From assembly GCF_029962835.1 (NCBI RefSeq), contig NC_080584.1:78644862-78708861 (forward strand): DNA of 64,000 nt, read 5' to 3'. Made by a program: the position numbers and the translations under genes. Below are positions 46,990-59,286 of this stretch, in pieces. Below the pieces are notes generated by a model. The model worked only from the letters and a program-made list of their open reading frames with translations, did not search any database and was not told the origin of the DNA. Origin of the DNA: Magnolia sinica (taxonomy: Eukaryota; Streptophyta; Magnoliopsida; Magnoliales; Magnoliaceae). Numbering within the stretch: the first letter of the stretch is position 1; each line of letters begins with the position of its first letter.

Positions 46990-47250
46990 GTTCTTACACA
47001 TGTGGAATGGGTCATGGTTGTCACGTTGAGGGAGTCATTGTTGTCAACTGTAAAAAGTCAATATTGTCAAGTGTAAATGGTTAAAGTTCTTAAGTGGAAG
47101 GGTTCATGGTTGTAAAGTGTAATGGGTTGTCATTCAGAATGGGTTACGGTTGTCATGTGGAACGGGTCACAGTTGTCCCGTATAACAGGTTGTCATGTGT
47201 AACAGATTGCAATTGTCAAGCGGTAATGGTTGTGGTTGTCACGGGTCACA
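46990..47250. repeat. GGTTGTCATGTGGAACGGGT satellite (copy B)
   Basis: Uninterrupted version of 18925-19890, about ten ~25-bp variants. It preserves the empty site of the LTR-like insertion seen in copy A. Confidence 0.65.
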
Positions 47251-48020
47251 GTTGGTTTAAAGTTGGCACCAACATTTTTAGTTTTGTTAATATATATTCC
47301 GATAAAACAGGTTACAAGTACTTCTTCTTCTTATGTTGATATTGTAAATGGAAGGCTGATGAATAGTCAAAAGAGAAGACTTTCATGGTCATTCCTTCAA
47401 ATTGGAAAGAATGTTGGACAATAAAACGCAGGAGAACCATCTTTCGGAGAATAAAATGCCGAAGAGAAGTGGTGGATATCATGGAAGATGCTTCGAAGAA
47501 GGATTTCAAAGAAAATAAGCAAGAGAATGAAACCTCGGTGATTGGAATAGGCCAGTGGTTGGTCTCACAAAGGAAGGTATCTAAAAAATATGAAAACTTG
47601 AAATGAGATCCTCTTGATAGACTTAGCCCTACTAAAGAATCTTTAGACACCATTTGTGCACCAACCGTATGATATATGTGGCAAATTCAGGTAGTCGATT
47701 GGATTCAATTCTTAATTTAAGGGCATAATCCCAAGAATGAAGCATATCAACAGCAACGATGGACCACACATTATTATCAATTATTGTGACTCATAGAAAA
47801 CTTGTATTAGGCTTTTTTTTTTTTCCTTCTATTCATCCACACCTCTACAAAACGAATAAACGAACTAGATCTCCCTTATAATAGACCCAATCAGCGCTTG
47901 ATAATAGGTCCCATCACCACTTGATGGGCCCATGATGGTGGGACCCCGCATCTTCTCCCATGCTCAATGGCTTGTGTCAGGGATTCCAAAAATAGTTTCA
48001 TCCCTGGAAAGGAAAAAAGA
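47251..48020. other. Non-genic duplicated DNA
   Basis: Collinear with 19891-20456 and 23180-23380. The poly(T) at 47813-47825 lies where copy A carries the TIC55 insertion. No gene. Confidence 0.5.
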
Positions 48021-48022
48021 AA

Positions 48023-48126
<104 letters not shown>

Positions 48127-48139
48127 AAGGTTCTATGCA

Positions 48140-49705
48140 GTCGTGCCAGCTCATGGGAACTTCCCATGAGGTTGAGCTGTCTGGGCCCCACCGTGATGTA
48201 TGTCTAACATCAATGCCGTGCATTTGATGGGTCCGTTTTAAATTATGGGATATCCCAAAAATCAGCCATATACGGAACTTAGGTAGGCTATACCATCTAA
48301 AATCATGTGAAGACATGCCTAAAACATATCAAAGCACTTGGTGGGGCCCACTTAAAATTTGGATGCATCTAAAACTTAGTCTGACCCCTCATCCAAGTGG
48401 GACACTCATAATGGATGGGTTGGATTTGTGAACCACATCTTGGTGGGCCCAATAAATAAATATGAATGTTTTAATGGAGGGTAACCCCTCTCAACTTTTG
48501 TATGTGGTGTGGCCCACACAAGTCATGGATTGACTTGATTTTTAAACCCTAGGCCTACCATGGAATGGTGCATCTGACTGGTGGGGTAGATGTTTGACAC
48601 GCATCACAGTGGGCCCACACAACTCGACCTCATGGGAAGTTCCCATGAGCTTGACCGGAGGTTGAGCTGTGTGGGCCCCACCGCGATGTGGTCGAGCATC
48701 TACCCCATCAGTTAGATACACCATTATATGACAGGCCATAGGCTTAAAAATCAAGTCAATCCATGACTTAGGTGGACCACACCACATACAACAGTGATAG
48801 GGGTTACCCTCCCATTAAAACATTCATAATAATTTATTGGGCCCACTAAGATGTGGTTCAAAAATCCAACCCATCCATTGTGTGTGTCCTACTTGGATGA
48901 GGGGTTGGACAAAGTTTCAGTAGCATCCAAAACTCAGGTAGGCCCTACCAAGTGCTTTTATATGTTTTAAGCATGCCCTCACAAGGTTTTTGATGGGATG
49001 GCCCACTTGAGTTTCGTATACGGCTGATTTTTGGGATATCTCATAACCTAAAGGGGACTTGTCAAAATACACGACGTTGATGTTCAACCCACATCATGAT
49101 GGGGCTCACATAGCTCGACCTCATGGGAAGTTCCCATGAGGTCGACCTCATAGTAGTGTGTGTAGGGAAATGGTTCCATGCGGTCAAGCTCATGGGAACT
49201 TCCCATGAGGTCGAGCTGTGTGGGCCCCACCGTGATGTATGTTGAACATCTACCCCATCAGTTAGATACAACATTCCCTGATGGGCCTCGTGATTAAAAA
49301 TCAAGTCAATCCATGACTTGTCTGGGCCACACCACATACAAAAGTTGAGAAGGGTTATCCTCCCATTAAAACATTCATAATGATTTGTTGGGTCCACCGA
49401 GGTGTGGTTCACAAATTCAGCCCATCCATTATGTGTGTTCCACTTGTACGAGGGGTCAAACCAAGTTTCAGACACATCTAAATTTTAGGTGGGCCCCACC
49501 AAGTACTTTTATATGTTTTAGTCATGTATTCACATTATTTTAGATGGTATAGCCCACTTGAGTTCCTTATACGGCTGATTTTTGGTATATCTCATCATTT
49601 AAAGGGGACCCATCAAATGCACGGTGTTGATGTTTGGCATGCATCATGGTGGGGCCCACACAGCTCAACCTCATGGGAAGTTCCCATGAGCTCCACCGCA
49701 TACAA
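48140..49705. mobile_element. Three adjacent MITEs with a CATGGGAAGTTCCCATG palindrome at their tips
   Basis: Elements at about 48140-48655, 48656-49150 and 49185-49705. Each begins near 'aactcatgggaacttcccat' / 'gaggttgagctgtgtgggcc' and ends with the reverse complement 'cacagctcgacctcatggga'. Interiors carry 'atccatgacttgt', 'acccctcatccaagtgg' and 'ggtggggcccactt' words. Copy A keeps only a deleted remnant (23400-23605). Confidence 0.65.
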
Positions 49706-49710
49706 CCATT

Positions 49711-49713
<3 letters not shown>

Positions 49714-49791
<78 letters not shown>
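49714..49791. repeat. (TA)n microsatellite, ~77 bases
   Basis: Pure TA repeat passing into (CA/TG)-like 'acacacatacatac'. Confidence 0.95.
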
Positions 49792-49800
<9 letters not shown>

Positions 49801-49847
49801 ATACGCGCATAAAAAGGGGAGCAAATTCCTTGAAAAGCCTTTAGCAC

Positions 49848-50330
49848 AAAGTTCCTGTGCTGGGAACCTAGTTGGGGCCACTGTGATGTTTGTAGGAAAT
49901 TCACCCATATTTTTGTGAGATCGTTTTAGGAAGCAAGGCTAAAGATGAGTTGGATCTAATAATTAAGTGGGCTAAAAACGTGGAGATTAAACATCCACAG
50001 TCAAAATAGTTGTGGGGCCACAGAAGTGTTGAATCAAGCTAATATTCATGTTTTCAGTTCATCCAAGTAGAAATGACGTTATGAACTGTATAGATGGTAT
50101 GTAAATATATCACTGTCGACCCAGAGATATTTACATAGGACCCTAGCGAGGTTTAATGGTAAGAATTTCCTTACCCACATTTTCCCGTAGTACGAGCCAC
50201 TCAAGTCCTATATAATGCTCAATTTGACCTCATGTCTTAAAGTGATCTCACAGAACAGATGGATGAGGTGGATTTGGCACAAACATCACGGTGGACCCGT
50301 CTAGGTTCCCAATACGGGAACTTATTGTGA
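49848..50330. mobile_element. Inverted-repeat MITE with AAGTTCC.GT..GGGAACCTAG ends (copy B)
   Basis: Left end 'agttcctgtgctgggaacct', right end 'ctaggttcccaatacgggaa', which are reverse complements. Orthologue of 23818-24280. Confidence 0.65.
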
Positions 50331-50331
50331 A

Positions 50332-50505
50332 GTGGTTTTGCAGGAAATCCGGGTCCCATTTTCACATAAAAGAATCTATATTTTTCTAAGAGAGGATCCC
50401 GGCGCATGTACCGTGGTTTTGCAGGAAATCCTGGTCCCATTTTCACATAAAAGAATCTTTATTTTCCTAAGAGAGGATCCCGGTGCATGTACCGCGGCCA
50501 TCGTA
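50332..50505. repeat. ~82-bp direct duplication
   Basis: 'gtggttttgcaggaaatcc' to 'gcatgtaccg' occurs twice in tandem (50332-50413 and 50413-50500) with few differences. A worn version is in copy A. Confidence 0.75.
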
Positions 50506-51400
50506 CTCACGGAAGACTTTAGCCAAATAAATTTGTGATACAAGCAGCCCGCAATTGGTGTATCATGTATCACGTAATTTCTAGCCTCTATTTAGCTAGT
50601 GACAGCGAGCTAGCTGGTGTCCAAGCTTTATGGGACCCTCCAATGACGTATGTATTTTATCTAGGCCATTCATTCATTTTGCCAGTTCATTAGGGCATGA
50701 GCCCAGATATAAATCTTAGGATAAGGACAACGCTGTTTAAAAAAATCATATTAATTAAAGGACAGCCATTAAAAAATTTCGAAAGCCCGCTGTAATGTGT
50801 ATTGTCCATCTAACCTATTGATAAGGTCACGTAGGCATAATGGATGAATGGAAAACACAAATACCAACTTGAACCAAAACTTCAGTTTCCCAAAATGTTT
50901 TGAATAATATGCTGATCAATTTCCACTGTTTCTTGAGTTATTTTAAGACTAATGCTCTAAAATGATCTAACGAAATGAACAGTGGTAGTGGTAGGAATAA
51001 AACACATACATCATGATGGGCCACATATGCTTTAAAATGATCTAGCAAAATGGATAAATGGCATGGGTAAAACACATACATCATGATGGGCCATATATCT
51101 TTGACATCATATAGCCCAAAGCATACGTAATTTCTCATGGAAGACCAAAGTCTAGGCTAGACCATTATCATTTTCTAAATGATGGTGACCTTTTAAATAA
51201 ACATTAATTACTTATACATTAATTAAGATTTTTAAAAATATAATGAGACGATAATATTGACCATCTGAATTTTCTATTCAAATATAAACAACCACGGTTT
51301 TACTAGTAGGGATAGGATTTTTCTTTTTATTACCGTAATTCTAGAGATTTTCCGTCTCTTTTATTACAGTGTACGAAGAAGACGACAGAGATTGCGTTGA
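50506..51400. other. Non-genic duplicated DNA with MITE halves
   Basis: Collinear with 24440-25520. Includes two near-identical 'gggtaaaacacatacatcat' segments (50990-51100), arms of a GGGCCCAC MITE. No gene. Confidence 0.45.
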
Positions 51401-51402
51401 AC

Positions 51403-51895
51403 TAGCCTGCTGGCTAGTGGTTGGTGTTCTGCAGGCCCACTGTGATTTATGTATTCTATCCACACTGTCCATCCATTTTTAAAGATCATTTTAGAGTTTT
51501 ATCCCAAAAATGAGTCAGATATGAACTTCATGTGGACCACACCAGTGGAAAACAGTAGCAATTGAATGTCCACCATTTAAAACCTCCTAGGGTTGATTGT
51601 AGTGTTTATATGACATCCAACCGTTGATTAAGTCATAAAGACCTGGAGGAAAGGAAAAAAAGAAAAGAAAAAAAAAATCAACTTGATCCAAAACTTTTGT
51701 AGCAACGAAGAAGTTTTTAATGGTGGGAGTTCAATCAACACTGTGTGATCCAGTTCAGATTTTGATCTACCTTACTTTTAGGTTCATGCGATAAAATGAT
51801 CTGAAAATATTGGTGGACGGCATGGATGAAACACATACATAAGGGTGGGGCCCACAGAGCACTGACACTAGCCATTGGCTAGTGGCTGGCTCCCT
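51403..51895. mobile_element. CTAGCC-ended MITE supplying the kinase stop codon
   Basis: Left end 'actagcctgctggctagtgg', right end 'ctagccattggctagtggct' then 'ggctccctag'. The right terminal ~28 bases overlap the last codons of the kinase gene on the minus strand. Confidence 0.65.
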
Positions 51896-54312
51896 AGCTG
51901 ATCCGTTTCCTTGTATCTTCCTGACGACATGCTTTCGGACCGCGTATTCGTTGAAGCAATGCTCCACGCTTGAGACGACGAAGACTCATTTTCTGTAAGA
52001 ATCTGAAGTGATCTCGGCACGGGTGGCACGTTCACCTCTAAAACACCCTCCAACATTTGAATAATCTGCCCCATCGACGGCCTGTCGCTCTCGTTGTCCT
52101 GAATGCACCAGCCTGCGACTCTGCAGGCTCGACTGAGCTCTTCCATATTCGCATTTCCCTCCAATCTGTAATCCAACAAGCAATGGATTTCACCTTTCAT
52201 GATTTTACCCACAGCCCAAATCGGGAAAAACACTGTTTCCCCAACTGCCAGCTGCTCGGTATTCCTCCTCCCTGATATGATCTCAAAAACCATCATCCCA
52301 TAGCTGTAGACATCGGCTTTCGGTGTGATTGCCAGACCTGAAATCCATTCAGGTGCAAGATAGCCTCTTGTTCCTCTCATCGTTGTTAAAACCCGACTGA
52401 ATTCCCGCCCGAAAAGCTTCGCAAGGCCAAAATCTGCCACCTTCGGACAGAACTCACAATCCAGAAGTATGTTTTCTGGCTTAATATCACAATGTATAAT
52501 ACAGTTTCGGCATTTCTCGTGAAGATAAGCTATTCCTCTTGCCGTCCCAATTGCTATCTTGTACCTCGTTGGCCAATCGAGGACGTTGGAATTCTTACCA
52601 AACAGATGAGAATCCAAAGACCCATTCGGCATGTAATCATATACGAGCAGCCTTTTAGCCATTTTCGAGCAAAACCCACGAAGGCGGATGAGATTAACGT
52701 GCTGGATCATTCCGACCGTACTCACCTCTGTCCGGAACTCCTTCTCTCCTTGTTGAAGCCCTTCAAGCTTCTTCACTGCCACCGTCGTTAGATCAGACAG
52801 AGTCCCTTTGAAAACAGAACCGAAACCTCCGCCGCCCAATTTCTCTGAGAAATTCTTTGTTGCAATCTGTAGACTTTGGTAACTAAACCAGATCAAAGAG
52901 CCTTGAACTGCATCTGGATGTACTATATCCTGTTGCCGCTGGCGCCTCCATATAAACAACAGAACAATACCCAATAGAAAAACAGCCACCGCAACTGCGA
53001 CTACAACAGTCCGTGTAATTGCCCCCTTCCGACTGTTTGAAATCTTCAGTTCGGAGCTTGCAAGACGGACATGAAGAGTCATACCTTCAACATTTCCAGC
53101 AGGTAACTGCTGGAGATTCACCAAATCTCCATTCCATATCAAACACCCGCTCTTGAATGCATAAGCAGTGCAAGAACAGTCATTCAAGCAAGCTAATTCG
53201 CAATCTTGGATGCTCCCAGCTGCCAACGATCTCCTTCCGTCAGTAAGATTCATGTCAGACAAAGCCCAAAACCCATCTTTCTCACTGTCTTTCCCACCAT
53301 CAAACGACTCAAACTTCCCACATCCCAAATTGGTTTTCCGCATGCATCCGTCGGACCAACTCCCCAAATTCCAATCCTTCAGACACTTCGGCTCGAAGCC
53401 AGGCAAGCACGTACAGGACATGCTGTTCTCATTGCAGCTACCGAAGGTCCCACAAAGATTATAAACCCGGCATTGAGATACCGGCAGCGACCAGAACATA
53501 TCCCATTCTTGGTAGTCTTTCCGCCATGAAAGATGCTTGATCTGTCCTGTAAGATTCAACACGACTCTTGAAAGGGTGGAAGCATTTTTCACCGAGTAAG
53601 TGATGTACTCCTCCCGTTCGCTTTCGTTGAAGCTGAAATCGTGTAAATAATTTGATTCCATTTGGGAGGATAATTGCAATTTCTCCCCATTCAACTTGAC
53701 ATAATACTGAGTGATCCGGCCGGGGTCTATGGAGAGAGAGAATGGTCCAGGGGCTGGATCTTCAGAGTTCTTCCACGAAGTAAGACGTTGGCTTTCACCT
53801 GTAACCTTGTTCAATCCAAACCACCCTCCAGGCAGCAATGTATGGGTTGGGTGACCAAAGCTCTGCCAGTGCACGACAGACGGATCGGACCAATCTCTTA
53901 GAACAAGATTTCCAGTGTCTAGAAGGACTGCAACCGTTGAATTCAACGTCTTGGATGTTATATAGGTGGACCAGATTAGCAAATTTGAGGGGCTGAGGAG
54001 GATTAGATTGCCGTCTTCTGTGATTTTTAGGATTGAATTGAAGGGGTCTGAGACGGGTGCTTCTCTGTTGGCTACCCAGACAACTGTTTGTTCTGGGAGT
54101 TGTTTGTACCAGATGCCTATGTAGTATTTTTGGGATTTGCCTGGTGTGAAGAAACCGAGTTCAAATGTCCCACCTTGGGAGGTTAAGTTATGGGGCCAAC
54201 TAAGATGTTGAGTTGAGGTGATGGAATCTGAACCATAGGAGAGGTCGGCCTTGAGAGAGAAGATCAAGAAGAGGAGGAAAGAGAGAAATGGCATGCTTCT
54301 TCTGTTATCCAT
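51868..54312 (-). CDS. G-type lectin S-receptor-like serine/threonine protein kinase (At2g19130 type)
   Basis: An intronless 814-codon frame, the usual length for this family. Order: signal peptide (MDNRRSMPFLSFLLFLIFSL), bulb-type lectin domain to about residue 150 (VVWVANRE, WQSFGHPTHTLLPG), S-locus glycoprotein region, EGF-like cysteines (CGTFGSCNENSMSCTCLPGF, from about 287), PAN/apple domain (about 331-415), membrane helix about 435-455, then a kinase with GGGGFGSVF (about 493-501), catalytic Lys 514, HCDIKPEN (607-614), DFG 627-629 and APE 653-655. Cys replaces Arg in HRD, so it is a non-RD kinase, a class common among immune receptors. I chose ATG 54312: purine at -3, G at +4, and a positive n-region; an upstream in-frame ATG at 54345 has a poor context. 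The last nine codons (LGSQPLANG and stop) come from a MITE end. All key residues are present, so it is probably functional at the plasma membrane; its ligand is unknown. Confidence 0.93.
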   Translation of the reverse strand: MDNRRSMPFLSFLLFLIFSLKADLSYGSDSITSTQHLSWPHNLTSQGGTFELGFFTPGKSQKYYIGIWYKQLPEQTVVWVANREAPVSDPFNSILKITEDGNLILLSPSNLLIWSTYITSKTLNSTVAVLLDTGNLVLRDWSDPSVVHWQSFGHPTHTLLPGGWFGLNKVTGESQRLTSWKNSEDPAPGPFSLSIDPGRITQYYVKLNGEKLQLSSQMESNYLHDFSFNESEREEYITYSVKNASTLSRVVLNLTGQIKHLSWRKDYQEWDMFWSLPVSQCRVYNLCGTFGSCNENSMSCTCLPGFEPKCLKDWNLGSWSDGCMRKTNLGCGKFESFDGGKDSEKDGFWALSDMNLTDGRRSLAAGSIQDCELACLNDCSCTAYAFKSGCLIWNGDLVNLQQLPAGNVEGMTLHVRLASSELKISNSRKGAITRTVVVAVAVAVFLLGIVLLFIWRRQRQQDIVHPDAVQGSLIWFSYQSLQIATKNFSEKLGGGGFGSVFKGTLSDLTTVAVKKLEGLQQGEKEFRTEVSTVGMIQHVNLIRLRGFCSKMAKRLLVYDYMPNGSLDSHLFGKNSNVLDWPTRYKIAIGTARGIAYLHEKCRNCIIHCDIKPENILLDCEFCPKVADFGLAKLFGREFSRVLTTMRGTRGYLAPEWISGLAITPKADVYSYGMMVFEIISGRRNTEQLAVGETVFFPIWAVGKIMKGEIHCLLDYRLEGNANMEELSRACRVAGWCIQDNESDRPSMGQIIQMLEGVLEVNVPPVPRSLQILTENESSSSQAWSIASTNTRSESMSSGRYKETDQLGSQPLANG

Positions 54313-54379
54313 GCCTACTGAAACATCCGAGGACATGTAAGACATACAATGCCCTAAATATTAAAAGGATTAAACAAAT

Positions 54380-54470
54380 GTCCCGGGTAGTCAATAGTCA
54401 CCCGCTCCCGCCCCCCAACCAGTTAAACAAATGTCCCGAATAGTCAATAGTCACCCGCCCCCACCACCAC
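54380..54470 (-). promoter_or_regulatory. Two W-box-containing repeats upstream of the intact kinase
   Basis: TAGTCAATAGTCACCCGC occurs at about 54388 and 54441, 53 bases apart, 75-150 bases upstream of the chosen ATG. On the gene strand each gives TGACTATTGACTA with the TTGACT WRKY core. Copy A has four units in the same place. No clear TATA box was seen. A poly(T) run (54477-54502) lies just upstream. Confidence 0.5.
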
Positions 54471-54539
54471 CCCTGCTTTTTTTTTTTTTTTTTTTTTTTT
54501 TAAAGGTTGGGACGAAATTACTCCGAGCTGCCAGCGTGT

Positions 54540-55040
54540 GACAAGTGGACGGATTCGAATGTGGTAAACACAGTACAACCCATCATGGTGTTTGTGTGAA
54601 ATTCACACCATTCATATATTTTTTCAAAACATTTTATGACATGAGCCCAAAAACGAGGTAGATCCAAAGCTCAAGTGGGCCACACCACATAAAACAGTGG
54701 AGATGGTATACCCACGTTTGAAACATTCGTGGGGCTGTAGAAGCTTTAGATCAGGCTAATATTTTTATTCTTTTAGTCCATCCATATATTAAGGTGTTTA
54801 CGAGCATTTGGGCCACTTTATGACAACACAATGGAGCCTAAAAAAGTTTGAATGATAGGGAATTCCTTTCCACTATTTCTAGTCATGTGGTCCACCTGAG
54901 TTTCAAATCTGTCCTATTTTTTGTCTCATATCTTAACATGATCTTCCAAAATAAATGGATGGAGTAGATTTCCTACAAACATCATGGATCTAACCAACAT
55001 AGCTTATGGTAATATGAGAAAGTGCCTTCGAGAAGCTTCT
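54540..55040. mobile_element. Inverted-repeat MITE (copy B)
   Basis: Orthologue of 28700-29235: 'acccatcatggtgtttgtgt' to 'acaaacatcatggatctaac'. Another MITE half follows at 55115-55290. Confidence 0.55.
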
Positions 55041-55374
55041 CTCAGACACCGCTTCAATGTAATGTGATGTGACGTGGATCGGGAGTCGGACCTATCTAGA
55101 TATGGATAGTCCTGTGGGGCCCATTGTGATGTATATATTTTATCCACATCATCTATCCATTTTGAAAGATCATTTTAACGCATAAGCTCAAAAATGAGGC
55201 ATATCAAAGGTTCATGTGGACCACACCATAGAAAGCAGTGAGATTAAAAACCTACCATTGAAAACTTACTGGGGGCTATAGAATTTTTGGATGTAACTCA
55301 TTTTTTAGCCCATGACATTAAATTAAATTCTAAATCCAATGGACAGAGTCAATTCAACACATTACCCCACGGCA

Positions 55375-55935
55375 GGACTCACAACCCTTGACACATGACA
55401 ACTTGGACCATTACCACATTACAACTATACCATTATAACATGACAACCTCGACCCTTAATACAATACAACCATGACTTCGACCCTTATAACATACAACCA
55501 CGACCTCGACCCAACCTTGACCCTTATCACATTACAACCATGACCTCAATCCTTAAAACATACAACCATGACCTCAACTCTTTAACATGACAACCTCGAC
55601 CCTTAACACATTATAACCACGAACTTGACCCTACAACATGACAACCTCGACCCTTAACACATTATGACCACAAGCTTGACTCTACAACATGACAACCTCG
55701 ACCCTTAACATATTAGGACTACGACCTCGACCCTTATAACATAACAACCTCAACTATTAGCATATGACAATGTTGACCCTTCATATGACAACCATGACCT
55801 ATACCTTGACCAGCTCGACCCTCAACACATGACAACCATGACCTGAACCCTTAACAAATGAAAACCTCGACCCTTAACACATGATAACCACAACTCAGAC
55901 CCTTAACACATGTCAACCTCAACCGTACTAGCAAA
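55375..55935. repeat. ACAACCTCGACCCTTAACACATG satellite, block 1 (copy B)
   Basis: Orthologue of 29550-30110, with unit losses and gains relative to it (for example an extra 'acgacctcgacccaaccttg' piece near 55500). Confidence 0.75.
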
Positions 55936-56580
55936 TATCATCTCTTAGGTGGGAAACACCATAGAAAACAGTGACGGTGATGGCACCCACTGTTGAAATT
56001 TTCTAAGGCCCACAGTGGTACATGTGTGTATTATAACCTATCAAAGGTAGGGCTCTCCGGGCCCACAGTGAGCTGGCAAACCCAATGGACGATTTGATCT
56101 TGCAAATGCACCCCACATAAACTGAAAATTTCAAAAATTATATATATATATATATATATATAAAGCTTTACGTGCATGCCCAGTAACCATCAGAGGGCGA
56201 AAGCCCTTTTTGAGAGAGGGCAAGGCCCAACTCGTGGGGCCCACATTGATGTATGTGTATAATCTACACTACCCATCCTTTTTGTCATGTCATTTTAGGG
56301 CTAGGGCCCAAATATCAGCCTGATCCAAAGCTCGTGTGGGGAACATAATAGAAAACAATGGTGACAGAGGCACTCACTGTTGAAACTTTCTAGGTTCACT
56401 GTGATGTTTGTTATAAGTGGACCCTGCCCAAAGCCATGACTTCTTAGGTCCACAGCAAGCTGGCCGACAAGGTGGATGGAACAGATCACCCCATTGTGGG
56501 CATTAGGCTACGGTACCAATGGTTACTTACTAAAAGATTCTTTCGCTATGGTTTTAGTCCATACCTTTCATCCATTTTTT
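55935..56580. mobile_element. MITE remnants between satellite blocks (copy B)
   Basis: Arms of GGGCCCAC MITEs as in copy A, plus a short (TA)n run at 56141-56162. Confidence 0.5.
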
Positions 56581-56589
56581 AGTAGAAAA

Positions 56590-56745
56590 GGTAGTGAACA
56601 CATGACAATCTTGACCCTTAACACAAGACAACCTCAACCCTCAACACATGACAACTTCGACCCTTAACATATGACAACCTTGACCCTGACAACATCGACC
56701 CTTAACTCATGACAACCTCGACTCTGACTCTTAACACTATAAGGA
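56590..56745. repeat. ACAACCTCGACCCTTAACACATG satellite, block 2 (copy B)
   Basis: Orthologue of 30745-30915. Confidence 0.7.
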
Positions 56746-57660
56746 TACCATTTGTGGGGTCCACCATCACATATGTGCGGAATCTACTCCATCCATTAAC
56801 TTCAAATTTTCATGGAAAGCTATGATTGGAAGCATGATCAACATTCGTCAGGCACATTGGCCACATCACAAGAAAATAGTTGGTATTGATTGAACACTGT
56901 TATAATTTATCAATTTTTGTGGGCCACAAAGAGATCATATCAGTAAGAAGTTAGCATCTTTCCATATAAATAAAGGGCTACAAAGAAAATGAATGGATTA
57001 TATCTAGATTCCATAGGCCCAATAATAACTTTCATCCACGTCGCTTTTTCATGAATGAATATGATGTAACTTCTTCTTCACTAAAGAATCGTACAACTAC
57101 TAATCCAAGAACAAGGGCAATTTGGTCTAAATTTTTTTTTTCAAAACTTGTTAGATGACTACCTTGGGAATATTTGAAACTTCCCTTCGATATCGAGAAT
57201 TCAACCATAACACAATGCTAGTATGATCAAAATCTAGGAAGGATATATAAAATGATAGCAGTCCAACATGTTGTCATTACATTCTTAATTTTTAGAGTGA
57301 AATTTATAAATGCAAGTGTTAGGTGACAAAATCTCCTTCTTGGCAGTTTCTCGATTTGAGAGCTTGGCAGAATATTTTCAGATTTTGAATTTTTTTCAGG
57401 GATACTATTAGAAATTCTCACTAAAAGTAAATTAGGACACTCGCATTTTATATAGCATTAAAATTTCCAAATCTACAAATGAGTCAAATTCCAATGTTAA
57501 AATAGAAATAGAGAAATTGAATAGGGAGATGAAGGCATGCCAATCAATAATCAATAGTACATCTCTTCTTACAAGTAGTATTGATGAGCACATCCGAGTT
57601 CCTTTTAGAATTTATCAAAAATAGATTAGAGTTGTTCCTCTTCCGTTATGGCTATATATG
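56746..57660. other. Non-genic duplicated DNA
   Basis: Collinear with 30916-31840. Nothing recognised. Confidence 0.4.
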
Positions 57661-58145
57661 ATCCTTACATGGTGTCCAGTGGGCCCAATTTAAGTTTCTA
57701 GCCCCATTAAAGACCACACATCTATGATCATACATATTTGATAACTCTATATTAAGAAGATGCATGTGGGTTGCTTACTTGGGAGTGTTGGACCATTGGA
57801 TCATGGCTGCGAACCATCTTAATTGTTGGATATTGACCATGGACCATCTTGATCGTGGACTCATTGGACATGATGGTACCATTGGGATGGCTTAGTTTAG
57901 TTATTTTGTTTATTTATTTAAGTTATTTTAGTTTATTTAATAACTTAGTTAAAATAAGAGTGTTTCACACATTTTATATGTACTAAGGGTATTTTTATAA
58001 AAATACTCCAAAAACACTATTAAAGGGTTGGACATGTGAAGCCATAAGGTTGATTGGAAATAAAATTTTATTCTTTGTTGGTTTGAGTAAATAAAAGCCT
58101 CATACGATTGGAATTTGGTGTGAAGCCATTGAGTGATTCCAACTT
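57660..58145. other. LTR-like sequence, class uncertain (copy B)
   Basis: Orthologue of 31840-32330, with 'aacactattaaagggttgga' and 'ttggtgtgaagcca'. Same reservations. Confidence 0.3.
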
Positions 58146-59277
58146 CTTATTTATTTTTATTTTTTTACTATTATTTTTCTTTTCAAGGTATTCTTTTAAC
58201 TTTTTGTAATTCTTTTTTTTTTAAATATTATTTTTTCTTTTCAAGGTATTCTTTTAAAATTTTCTACTTCTCTTTATCTATTTTCTTTAATTTTCTTTTA
58301 TTTCCTCCTAAATTCTATCCCCCACCATCTGAAAAACTCTCTAGACCTAACCCCACCCAATCTTATAATTGTACGAACCACCCCCATGCCCCGTACAATT
58401 GTATAGATGCAACTGTATGACAATCTGTATGGCCAGCCCCATCCCCCTTCTTTCCCTCTTGTTAGTCTTTGATCATTCTCCTTTAAAATTTCATAACTCT
58501 AAACCTAAGACCAAAAACCATGACATTAGAACCTAAAACTTCAAACCCTAATTTTTCCAATTCCATAAACCTTAAATCTCCAAACTATAATTCTTTCAAA
58601 CCCTAAGAAAGCGCAAGTGAAACATCAAATTTAGATTGAATCATATGCTAGATAGAAGTCCTACCTTCCATGGGGCCATTTTCGATCGATAATTTTAAGA
58701 TTATTATGAAGAATTATGATGTGACCTTGAATTTGAGCATAAGATTATTCTACAGAATTATGATGTGGCCTTGAATTTGAGCATGGTTGAGTACTTGATT
58801 TCTTTATATTTGTGATAGGTTAACAATATTTTATATTTTAATTTACTTTAATAACCCAATTATTAATTCATTCACAATTTTATAGTTTTCTATTCATCAT
58901 GCATTGACTACACTTTCGGACAATCAAAATGATTGATTAGTGGACCACCATGTAGATGAGGCTATGGATAAAGAAATTGACAGCTATAGTGTCATCTTAG
59001 CCATTGCATTAGTTGTTAGAAAAATGAATGGATAAAAAATTAATTAAATCTTATAATTTTATTGGGTATCGTCTTCCCACATGGTGGCCTAACTGATCGA
59101 AGGTTCTGATTGTTGTGTACATGATCCATGTGTAAGGTGGAGATGCATCTCTATCTCCTCCTTTACGGATATCTACGAATATCTAGAGGAGAAAATGATT
59201 TTCACTTATTCTCATCGATATATCTTGAGACGTCAAGATAAATTCAAATTCACGCCGATGCGAAACGTACGTAGAAC
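58146..59277. other. Non-genic duplicated DNA with local tandem duplications
   Basis: Collinear with 32330-33320. Two short copy-B duplications are visible: 'tattatttttcttttcaagg' (58180-58250) and 'aagattattctacagaatta' (58695-58790). No gene. Confidence 0.4.
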
Positions 59278-59286
59278 GCATAGATG
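59278..59286. repeat. Left 9-bp target duplication
   Basis: GCATAGATG; right copy ACATAGATG at 59761-59769. The empty site in copy A reads 'acacatagatgagtgtttag' near 33338. Confidence 0.85.

Noticed and set aside
52057-53901. Several plus-strand frames of 70-107 codons
   Set aside because: They are antisense to the intact kinase gene, and the same shadows appear in copy A.
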